The translations under genes were made by a program, and so were the position numbers. Positions 33,433 through 39,945 of a stretch of DNA of 64,000 nucleotides are shown here, in pieces. The stretch's first letter is position 1. Every line of letters starts with the position of its first letter. Origin of the DNA: DAOUKH01 sp965207995 (GTDB lineage: Bacteria; Chloroflexota; Dehalococcoidia; SHYB01); NCBI GenBank assembly GCA_965207995.1, contig OZ242299.1:744001-808000 (forward strand). Direction: 5' to 3'. The notes under the pieces were generated by a model that worked only from the letters and a program-made list of their open reading frames with translations, did no database searches and was not told the DNA's origin.

Positions 33433-33461
33433 TTGACAGGGAAGGGCGGCGCTCCTACACT
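33433..33461 (+). promoter_or_regulatory. Sigma-70 promoter, TTGACA-17-TACACT
   Basis: TTGACA (33433-33438) and TACACT (33456-33461) with an ideal 17-base spacer, upstream of the NIPSNAP-like pair. The bases GCGGCGCTCCTAC around the -10 recur exactly before pstC (29051-29063). Confidence 0.65.
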
Positions 33462-33530
33462 CGCCGCGTTCCAAATCTGTTGCGCGGCGCGGCGTGCTTA
33501 CGGCATATGAACCCCGCCGCGGGAGACGGC

Positions 33531-34238
33531 ATGGCCAACGAAAAGATCTACCTGCACGAATTCGTCGACATCATCCTGCAGAACCGCGCCAAGTACGTCC
33601 ACCACATGACGGCGAACTGGGGCCCCATCGGCCGGGCCGAGCGCAAGATGCTCTGCTTCGGGGTCTGGGCCACGGTGGGAAGCACCGAGCGCTGGCCGCA
33701 GGCCGTCAACATGTGGGAGTACAACGGCTGGGACGGGCTCGCGTTCAGCTTGAACGTCGAGTTCAGCGCTCCCAGCCACCAAGACAAGTCGCTGACCACG
33801 TGGTGGGCCGAGGCGGCCAACTTCCGCAGCGGCGGCTACGACCGCATCCTCATCCCGGCGCCGTACTGCCCGACCATCGAGGAGAACATCGCGAACGGGG
33901 TCAAGGGCGAGGTCTACTACCACGAGATGATTCGCACCGCCCCCGGCCAGGCCAAGACGTACCTCGACCTGATGGAGCAGCACTGGCTGAAGAAGGCGGA
34001 GAGCATCGGCCTGCAGCTTGCCTTCGCGGGGCGGCCGTCGATGGTCAACGGCTCCGAGGTCGTCAATGTTTGGGCGATGAAGGACTGGGAGACGTGGGCG
34101 AATGTGGAGGAGGCATACGAGGAGGACGATGAAGTCGCCCGCTGGCGGGCGGTGACGCAGAACGTGGCCATCGACTGGCGAAACAAGCTGATGGCGCCGT
34201 CGCCGCTGAATCCGATGAACACCGGCAAGATTCCCTAG
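33531..34238 (+). CDS. NIPSNAP-like protein, first tandem copy
   Basis: 235 residues. ATG 33531 follows GGGAGA, and the protein then aligns end to end with its neighbour, so the in-frame codons upstream are not used. Conserved blocks: KIYLHEFVDIILQNRAKYV, FGVWATVGSTERWP, the aromatic NMWEYNGWDG, and YYHEMIRTAPGQAKTYLDLM. The pattern (repeated short strands with WEY and GQ) suggests a dimeric alpha/beta barrel as in NIPSNAP or Dabb proteins, often involved in binding small hydrophobic or aromatic compounds. Function unknown. It heads an operon with crotonases behind a clear promoter. Confidence 0.72.
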   Translation: MANEKIYLHEFVDIILQNRAKYVHHMTANWGPIGRAERKMLCFGVWATVGSTERWPQAVNMWEYNGWDGLAFSLNVEFSAPSHQDKSLTTWWAEAANFRSGGYDRILIPAPYCPTIEENIANGVKGEVYYHEMIRTAPGQAKTYLDLMEQHWLKKAESIGLQLAFAGRPSMVNGSEVVNVWAMKDWETWANVEEAYEEDDEVARWRAVTQNVAIDWRNKLMAPSPLNPMNTGKIP

Positions 34239-34278
34239 CAAGATCACCGCCGGGACACCCGGCGAATCGAGGAACGGC

Positions 34279-34995
34279 ATGGCCAACACCAAGATCTACA
34301 TCCACGAGTTCGTGGACATCATCCTGCAGAACCGCGCGGCCTACATCATGCACATGACCGAGGGCTGGGAGCCCATCGGCCGCGAGCGCAACATGAAGTG
34401 CTTCGGCGTCTGGGCCACGGTGGGCACCAGCGAACGGTGGCCGGAGACCACGAACATCTGGGAGCTCGATGGCATCCACGCGCTGGCGCGGAACTTCGAG
34501 ATCGAGTTCAACAACCCCAAGCACCAGGACCCGACGCTGGAGGTCTGGTGGAGCGGGGCGCAGCAGTACCGGAGCGGCGGCTACGACCGCCTGGTGCGGC
34601 CCGCACCGTACTCGCCGACCATCGAGGAGAACGTGGCGGCGGGGACGAAGGGCGGGGTCTACTACCACGAGATGATCCGCACCGCCCCGGGCCAAGCGAA
34701 GACCTATGTGAACATGATGGAGCAGGATTGGATCCCAACGGCGAACCGCCTCGGGATGACCCTCTGTTTCGCGGGGCGCTCGATGATGGTGAACGACTCG
34801 GAGGTCATCTGCATCTGGGCGATCGACGACTGGCCGTCGTGGGCCGCCGTGGAGAAGGCCTACGAGAGCGACCCCGCCGTCGCGCAGTGGCGGCTCCAGA
34901 CGCAGAATATCGCGCTCGACTGGCGCAACAAGCTGCTGGCCGACGGGCCGCTCAACCCGATGCGCACCGGCGTGCTGCTGCCGAGGCCGCTCTAG
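34279..34995 (+). CDS. NIPSNAP-like protein, second tandem copy
   Basis: 238 residues, a paralogue of the preceding gene along its whole length (KIYIHEFVDIILQNRAAYI, FGVWATVGTSERWPE, YYHEMIRTAPGQAKTYVNMM, DWRNKLLADGPLNPM). The two probably form a heteromeric complex, or arose by recent duplication and diverged. It ends 39 bases before the MenB-like crotonase. Confidence 0.72.
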   Translation: MANTKIYIHEFVDIILQNRAAYIMHMTEGWEPIGRERNMKCFGVWATVGTSERWPETTNIWELDGIHALARNFEIEFNNPKHQDPTLEVWWSGAQQYRSGGYDRLVRPAPYSPTIEENVAAGTKGGVYYHEMIRTAPGQAKTYVNMMEQDWIPTANRLGMTLCFAGRSMMVNDSEVICIWAIDDWPSWAAVEKAYESDPAVAQWRLQTQNIALDWRNKLLADGPLNPMRTGVLLPRPL

Positions 34996-35034
34996 CCGGC
35001 AGCGCACAACGTCAAGAGAAAGGAACGACTACCC

Positions 35035-35874
35035 ATGACGTGGACTGAGTGGAAGCAAGTCGAGGGCTTCAATTTCGACGACCTCATCTATGAGAAGAAG
35101 TCGATCGTCGAGTCGGGGGCCCAAGCGGCCCGGATCACGATCAACCGGCCGCACGTGCACAACGCGGTCACCGACCACACCGGCGAGGAGATGCGCTACG
35201 CCTTCGACGACGCGAGCCGCGACCCGATGGTGGGCATCGTGGTGCTGACCGGGGCGGGCGACCGCGCCTTCTGCAGCGGCGGCGACGTCAACTGGGAGGC
35301 GGGGGAGAACTACGGCATCAATTTCAGCTACGGCTCGTCGATGCAGAAGACGCTCCGCCTCACCCGTGTGCCGGTGCTGGCCGCGGTGAAGGGGTACGCG
35401 ATCGGCGGCGGGAACCACCTGGCCTACATGTGCGACTTCACCATCGCTGCGGACAACGCGATCTTCGGGCAGGTGGGCCCGCGCGTGGGGAGCCCCGCCG
35501 ACGGGTACTACGTCTCGTACCTCACCCACGTAGTAGGGCACAAGAAGGCGCGCGAGATGTGGATGCTGTGCCGGCGGTATAACGCGCAGCAGGGCCTGGA
35601 GATGGGGCTGGCGAACAAGGTCGTGCCCCTAGCAGAGTTCGACCAGGCCGTCGACGAGTGGTGCGAGGAGGTGCTGGCGCTGAGCCCGACCTGCATCGAG
35701 ATCCTGAAGGCGACGTTCGACAACGAGGCTTACCGCTACGAGGGACACTTCGGGATCAACCAGCGGCAGCTCTACCCCGACTACTTCGACGGGCCCGAGG
35801 TGAAGGAGGCGCAGACGGCCTTCTTCGAGAAGCGGCCGCCAAACTTCTGGCAGTTCCGCAAGCCAAAGTCGTAG
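35035..35874 (+). CDS. Crotonase-superfamily protein of the MenB/BadI type
   Basis: 279 residues. Unlike ordinary enoyl-CoA hydratases it has the MenB-like text YAIGGGNHLAYMCDFTIAAD, FGQVGPRVGS, KKAREMWMLCRRYNAQQ and a C-terminal EKRPPNFWQFR. MenB makes 1,4-dihydroxy-2-naphthoyl-CoA; BadI opens a ring as 2-ketocyclohexanecarboxyl-CoA hydrolase. No other menaquinone gene is near, so a ring-opening or retro-Claisen hydrolase is at least as likely. Where MenB usually has S-F-D-G-G this protein has S-P-A-D-G-Y. It follows GAAAGGA by normal spacing and sits in the NIPSNAP-crotonase operon. Confidence 0.82.
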   Translation: MTWTEWKQVEGFNFDDLIYEKKSIVESGAQAARITINRPHVHNAVTDHTGEEMRYAFDDASRDPMVGIVVLTGAGDRAFCSGGDVNWEAGENYGINFSYGSSMQKTLRLTRVPVLAAVKGYAIGGGNHLAYMCDFTIAADNAIFGQVGPRVGSPADGYYVSYLTHVVGHKKAREMWMLCRRYNAQQGLEMGLANKVVPLAEFDQAVDEWCEEVLALSPTCIEILKATFDNEAYRYEGHFGINQRQLYPDYFDGPEVKEAQTAFFEKRPPNFWQFRKPKS

Positions 35875-35890
35875 CCCGGAGGAGCGGCTC

Positions 35891-36664
35891 ATGCCCGACC
35901 TGCTGTACGAGAAGGCCGACCGCATCGCGACGATCACGCTGAACCGTCCCGAGCGCCTGAATGCGTGGGGCGGAGACATCCCGAAGATGCTCCCCGAGGC
36001 GATGGCGGAGGCCGATCGCGACCCGGAGGTCGCGTGCGTGGTGGTGACCGGCGCGGGCCGCGCCTTCTGCGCGGGGCTCGACTTGAAGGAGGAGGCGGAG
36101 CGGGAGCAGGCACGGACGATGGTTGGTTGGCTGGCATCGCCGAAGACGCCGATCATCATGCTCAACAGCAACAAGCCGCTGGTGGCGGCGGTCCCGGGGC
36201 CGGCGATCGGCGTCGGCTTCGAGTTCGCCATGCTCTGCGACTACCGCATCGGGGCGACGACGGCGAAGATGGGCGACCGTCACGTGGCGCTGGGGCTAGT
36301 GCCCGACAGCGGAGCGGTGATCACCTTGCCGCGCGTCGTGGGCTGGGCCAACGCGTGCAAGATCCTGCTGACGGGCGAGATATTCGAAGCCGACGAGCTC
36401 CACGCCATGGGCGTGCTCAACGAGGTCGTCGAGCCGGAGGAACTGCAGGAGGCGGCGCGCGCCTTCGCGGGCCGGATCGCCTGCAACGCGCCCCTGGCGA
36501 CGCAGATGACGAAGCGGCTGATGCGGGTGGCCAACCCGTCGGACGTGGAGGCGGTCCTCGATTACTCGTACCAAGTCATGGGGACGATGATGCAGACCGC
36601 CGACGCGAAGGAGGCCATCGCCGCCTTCCGGGAGAAGCGCACGCCGAAGTTTGAGGGGCGGTAG
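35891..36664 (+). CDS. Enoyl-CoA hydratase/isomerase family protein
   Basis: 257 residues. Crotonase fold: ITLNRPERLNAW at the start, the oxyanion segment GAGRAFCAGLDLKEE, VAAVPGPAIGVGFEFAMLCD, and LGLVPDSGAVITLPR. One of the two classical catalytic Glu positions appears as Asp in PDSG, so isomerase or other crotonase chemistry is possible. C-terminal EKRTPKFEGR is the usual family ending. It begins 16 bases after the MenB-like gene and is the last gene before a strong terminator. Confidence 0.85.
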   Translation: MPDLLYEKADRIATITLNRPERLNAWGGDIPKMLPEAMAEADRDPEVACVVVTGAGRAFCAGLDLKEEAEREQARTMVGWLASPKTPIIMLNSNKPLVAAVPGPAIGVGFEFAMLCDYRIGATTAKMGDRHVALGLVPDSGAVITLPRVVGWANACKILLTGEIFEADELHAMGVLNEVVEPEELQEAARAFAGRIACNAPLATQMTKRLMRVANPSDVEAVLDYSYQVMGTMMQTADAKEAIAAFREKRTPKFEGR

Positions 36665-36752
36665 GCCGGCGCGCTCATCGGGAGCGGGGCGCTCTGGGCG
36701 TACGCGGGCCGACGGCCCCAACAACCAATTTTCGGCGCGAATGATGCTTGAC

Positions 36753-36777
36753 AGACCCGCTCGCAGCGAGCGGGTCT
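36753..36777 (+). terminator. Perfect-palindrome terminator of the NIPSNAP-crotonase operon
   Basis: AGACCCGCTCGC and GCGAGCGGGTCT flank a single A, giving a strong stem (tip loop CGCAGCG in practice), followed by TTGCGGTTT. It stands 89 bases after the last gene of the operon. Confidence 0.7.
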
Positions 36778-36798
36778 TGCGGTTTAAGGGGCCGCCGG

Positions 36799-36885
36799 AG
36801 TCGTGAGCGTCGGTGAACGTTCGTGACCGTTCGTGAACGCGCTCCAGGTTAGGGTCGTGAACGTTTCGTGGACGTTTGCGTGGTG
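36799..36885. repeat. Second 10-base-period repeat array, opposite orientation
   Basis: Four contiguous units of the form G(T/C)C(G/T)GTGA(A/G)C, e.g. GTTCGTGACC and GTTCGTGAAC (36799-36838), then a 16-base gap and two or three looser units (GTCGTGAAC, GTTTCGTGGAC). These are reverse complements of the units at 28511-28628. The rest of the gap 36665-37157 holds the terminator and a REP cluster; no gene. Confidence 0.7.
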
Positions 36886-36994
36886 GGCGTCGATGACCGA
36901 TGGCGGTTGGGGGAATGGGCGACCACAAGGGTCGCCCCTACGGGTGGCGGGCGAGGTGGTCGCGATTTCGGCGGCCGTTGGTGGTGACCAGGGG

Positions 36995-37125
36995 CCCCTC
37001 ATCTCAATCTTCTCCCGGGGGGAGAAGGGGGAAGACCACCCGGCCCATCCCCTCCGGCGCGCCCGTCGGGCGCGTGCCCTCTCTCTTATCTCCCCCAAAG
37101 GGGGAGAGGTTTAAGGTGGCGCCCA
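36995..37125. repeat. REP-like palindromes, reverse orientation
   Basis: CTTCTCCCGGGGGGAGAAGG near 37010, then CCTCCGGCGCGCCCGTCGGG and CTCCCCCAAAGGGGGAGAGG near 37092. Same type-1 layout as 13634 and 50490. Confidence 0.7.
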
Positions 37126-37157
37126 GAGGGGAAGAGGCGTTAGGGAGAGGCTAGGGC

Positions 37158-38225
37158 TTAGCGGCGGCGGATGGGCTTGGTCTGGGCGTAGCCGCCCATG
37201 TAGCCCCAGCCGACGAGGAGGGCGGCGAAGGAGGCGTAGGCGTCGCCGGCGACGATGATGTGGTAGTTCTCGGGCTTGCGCACGAGGGGGAAGGGTGTGC
37301 CCGGCGGCGCGTCCCGGAACTCGGCGGGGACCTTCTCCTCGTCCTCGCCGCGGGTGGCTAGGGTCTCCGGCAGGGGGACGCGGGCGCGCTCGAAGAGCTC
37401 CCGCTTGATCTTGGCCCTGTCCCAGCCCTGGGCGGCGAGCAGTCCCGCCTTGTAGGGGTTGAAGACGAGGCCGACCTGGCCGCCGAACTGGAGCAGGAAG
37501 TCGCCTTCGATGTACTTCACCGCGTCGGCGTAGGCGCGCAGGGTGTCCTCGACGATCTCCTCGTCGCTGGAGCCGCGTCCGCCGCCTCCGAGGAAGATGT
37601 GGTAGTTCGCCGCCATCACGGTCACCGCGCTCTCGTCGGGGGCAAGGCCGCGCTCGACGTGCAGCGGCGTCCACGGCGTGTGGGGCGACTCGGCGACGCA
37701 GAAGCTGTACTTGGCGGGCTGGCCCATCGTCGACTTGTCGCCGGTGCCGGGGTGCCCCGCGCCCAGGTTGGTCATCACGAGGCGCACGGCGCGGCCCACC
37801 GTGGCGTTGGCGCGGTTGCCCTGCCCGAAGCAGTTGAAGCCGTAGTTGAAGCCAAGGTCGTCCACGACGGGCCCGCTCACGATGACCAGCGGCGCCACGG
37901 CGTTCGTCGTGGCCTGGACGCCGTTCAGGTTGAAGGCGGGCTCGAGCACGGCCTCGACGGCGGCGAGCACGACGGGGAAGTAGTCGGGCTTGCATCCCGC
38001 CATGACCGCGTTCACCGCGACGGCCTCGACGGTGGCGACGCCGAGGCGGGGCGGGACCTCGCCCAATTCCTCGCCGGCGGGGCGGTCAACCGTGGCGAGC
38101 ATGGCGTCGACGGCGGGGCGGGTCGGCGGGACGACGGGCAGGCCGTCGGTCCAGCCCTGTTCGAAGTAGCCCTCGATGGCGTCGAGGGCGCCCTGGGCGG
38201 TATCGGGGAAGTCGAAGCCGGGCAT
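37158..38225 (-). CDS. Conserved protein of unknown function, downstream of the UGSC selenoprotein
   Basis: 355 residues from ATG 38225, which is 4 bases after the selenoprotein stop, so translation is coupled; the in-frame ATG at 38288 would overlap the selenoprotein. Features: ALDAIEGYFEQGWTDGLPVV with PPTRPAVDAML close to the N-terminus, MAGCKPDYFPVVLAAVEA, GSTR-free central region NYGFNCFGQGNRANATVGRA, and TGDKSTMGQPAKYSFCVAES. Invariant-looking Cys in MAGCKPDY, FNCFGQ and SFCVAE. No signal peptide. I recall proteins with the GWTDGLPVVPPT opening occurring beside UGSC proteins, but no reaction is known to me. It may be the partner enzyme of the selenoprotein. Confidence 0.72.
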   Translation of the reverse strand: MPGFDFPDTAQGALDAIEGYFEQGWTDGLPVVPPTRPAVDAMLATVDRPAGEELGEVPPRLGVATVEAVAVNAVMAGCKPDYFPVVLAAVEAVLEPAFNLNGVQATTNAVAPLVIVSGPVVDDLGFNYGFNCFGQGNRANATVGRAVRLVMTNLGAGHPGTGDKSTMGQPAKYSFCVAESPHTPWTPLHVERGLAPDESAVTVMAANYHIFLGGGGRGSSDEEIVEDTLRAYADAVKYIEGDFLLQFGGQVGLVFNPYKAGLLAAQGWDRAKIKRELFERARVPLPETLATRGEDEEKVPAEFRDAPPGTPFPLVRKPENYHIIVAGDAYASFAALLVGWGYMGGYAQTKPIRRR

Positions 38226-38229
38226 GGCG

Positions 38230-38793
38230 CTAGGGGTTGCCGAGCGTGCCCTCGGTGAGCCAAGCGATGACCTGGGGCGCGGCAACACGGCCCTTGCGCT
38301 CGGCCTCGTCGGCCGCGCCCAGCGGGTGGGGGACGATGACCGGCTCCAGCTCGGGCATGCCCATCATGCGGCGCTTGGCGCCGGCGGCGGCCTCGAACAG
38401 GTCCTCAATCACAACGGCCGAGGGAATACCGGCCCGCTCGAAGGCGATGGCGTCGTGCATACAGCACGACGTGCAGGAGCCTCATATGCCGACGCCGACG
38501 ACCGCCGCGTCGATGCGGCGGACCATGTCGTCGTAGTCGGGCTTGGGCAGCGGCGAGGAGAAGCTGGGCTTGACCACCCGCACGATCTCGGCGAGCTCGT
38601 AGCGCTGTTCGATTTCGGCGACGACGCCGCGCAGCAGATCGTCGCAGTTGGGCAGGCCGTCGTCAACGACGCCGAGCACCTTGCCGGCGAGATCGGGGAC
38701 GCGCGGGGCGAGGCCGGCGGCGTGCTTCCGCACCGCGCCGGTGGGGTCGAGGAAGGCAACCGTGGCTTGGGGCGGGCTCTGGGTCAGCGTCAT
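38230..38793 (-). CDS. UGSC-family selenoprotein (in-frame UGA read as selenocysteine)
   Basis: ATG 38793 follows GGGAGG by five bases. The frame meets TGA at 38484-38482 and then continues without break to a real stop at 38230, giving 187 residues with Sec at position 104. The local sequence is VVGVGI-U-GSCTSCCMHDAIAF, the defining U-G-S-C motif of this family, with further Cys in TSCC. The C-terminal half continues with FERAGIPSAVVIEDLFEAA, as in cysteine-containing relatives. A hairpin with the features of a bacterial SECIS starts 10 bases after the TGA. Conventional gene finding yields two fragments (38482-38793 and 38230-38460). It is the middle gene of a cyclase-selenoprotein-unknown operon. 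Role is probably redox or a reductive cleavage; the substrate is unknown. No selA, selB, selC or selD lies in the window. Confidence 0.85.
38451..38484 (-). promoter_or_regulatory. SECIS-like element at the UGA codon
   Basis: Minus strand: TGA (38484-38482), ten bases GGCTCCTGCA, then a perfect 8-bp stem CGTCGTGC / GCACGACG closing a 5-base loop TGTAT. Short distance to the UGA and a small apical loop containing GU are as in bacterial SECIS elements read by SelB. Confidence 0.7.
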
Positions 38794-38804
38794 CGCAACC
38801 TCCC

Positions 38805-39821
38805 TTACTTGATGGCGACGGCGTTCGCCGGCGAGCCGACGCCGCCGGGCAGGTTGAGGGGAACGGCGCAGAAGAAGAAGTCGTAGACGCCGTCGGCGGC
38901 ACAGTCGGCGGCGAGGTGCTTGAGGTCGAAGAGCTCGCCGAGCGGCATGCCGAGGAAGTTCAGCAGGCCGGTGTGGAGGGAGCGGCCGCGCTGCGGCTCC
39001 CAGGGGTACGCCTCGACGCCGGTGTTGTCGGCGCAGACCGCGGCGACCCGGTGGTCCCAGAGCCAGCGCGGTATCTCCTTGCCCGGCGAAAGGCCGACGC
39101 CGAGGAGGTTGACCTGGAAGTCGCCCTGGTCGTCGGCGAACGCCTCGATCCAGCCGGTGTAGAAGCAGAGGATGTCGCCGGGCCGGACGTCGACGCCCTG
39201 GCGCTCGCAGACCCCCTCGATGATGTCGGGCGTGATGGGGGTGAAGACCTTGGGGTCGTAGGGCTCGGGGAAGAGGTCGGCGTTGCGGCGGACGTCGATG
39301 AGGACGCCGCGCCCGAAGATGCCGCCTGCCTGGGCCCACTTGCCGATGCTGAGCTTCGATTCATCGCCGGGGCGGATGTCGTCGGGGCTCACGCCGTTGT
39401 AGCCGCCGTGCTTGGGATGCCGGATGTGCCCCAGCCCGTCCCACTGCGACGAGGCCTGCGGGTTGAAGTCCTGGATGACCTCGTCCTTGAGCAGGCCGTC
39501 GGGCATCAGGAACATGTCGTGGGTGTAGGGCTTGCGGCCCGGCGGCTCCTCGCCCTCCTTGGGCTCGGGCATCCAGCTCGGCCTGATCTTGGTCTCGCTC
39601 GACTGCGTGTGCGAGGGCAGGTTGAGCGGCAGGCTGAGGTTGAAGCGGCGGCCCGTCTTCGCCAGCTTCGCGGCCTCGGCGATACGCTCCGGCGTCAGGA
39701 AGTTCAGCGTCCCCAGCTCGTAGGAGTCGCCGAAGAGGCCCCAGGAGGTGTCCTTGGGGTATCCCTCGCTGCCGGGGAGGTCGTCGAAGTGGGGGAGCTT
39801 GCTCTCGTCGATCGCGGTCAT
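38805..39821 (-). CDS. Cyclase-family (kynurenine formamidase-like) metal hydrolase
   Basis: 338 residues. Members of this family hydrolyse amide or cyclic ester bonds using a divalent metal. Visible landmarks: LGTLNFLTPERIAEAAKLA, FNLSLPLNLPSH, the metal region SSQWDGLGHIRHP, GRGVLIDVRRNAD, and VRPGDILCFYTGW. The usual H-x-G-T-H-x-D motif is modified (QWDGLGH), as in the larger cyclase subfamily seen again at 47074. It is the first gene of the selenoprotein operon, with 11 bases to the next start, so its product may feed the selenoprotein step. Confidence 0.83.
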   Translation of the reverse strand: MTAIDESKLPHFDDLPGSEGYPKDTSWGLFGDSYELGTLNFLTPERIAEAAKLAKTGRRFNLSLPLNLPSHTQSSETKIRPSWMPEPKEGEEPPGRKPYTHDMFLMPDGLLKDEVIQDFNPQASSQWDGLGHIRHPKHGGYNGVSPDDIRPGDESKLSIGKWAQAGGIFGRGVLIDVRRNADLFPEPYDPKVFTPITPDIIEGVCERQGVDVRPGDILCFYTGWIEAFADDQGDFQVNLLGVGLSPGKEIPRWLWDHRVAAVCADNTGVEAYPWEPQRGRSLHTGLLNFLGMPLGELFDLKHLAADCAADGVYDFFFCAVPLNLPGGVGSPANAVAIK

Positions 39822-39909
39822 AGGGCTGCGCTCACTTCAGGGGGAGTGGTCGCGGGCAGAATACCACAGCGGGGGGTGGGGCAGCCGACCCTTCTTCAGT
39901 GGGGCTCCC

Positions 39910-39918
39910 TGGTAAGAT
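39910..39918 (+). promoter_or_regulatory. Extended -10 promoter of the ATPase-helicase gene
   Basis: TGGTAAGAT matches TGnTATAAT with one change. It gives a transcript starting near 39925, about 20 bases before ATG 39946, with GGGGAAGGGG as ribosome site. Confidence 0.45.
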
Positions 39919-39945
39919 GCATAGAACCGCCAAAAGGGGAAGGGG

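Noticed and set aside
38460..38484. Stop at the TGA with reinitiation at ATG 38460
   Set aside because: The ATG lies inside the hairpin, has no ribosome site, and splitting there would cut the U-G-S-C-x-x-C-C motif from the rest of its conserved domain.
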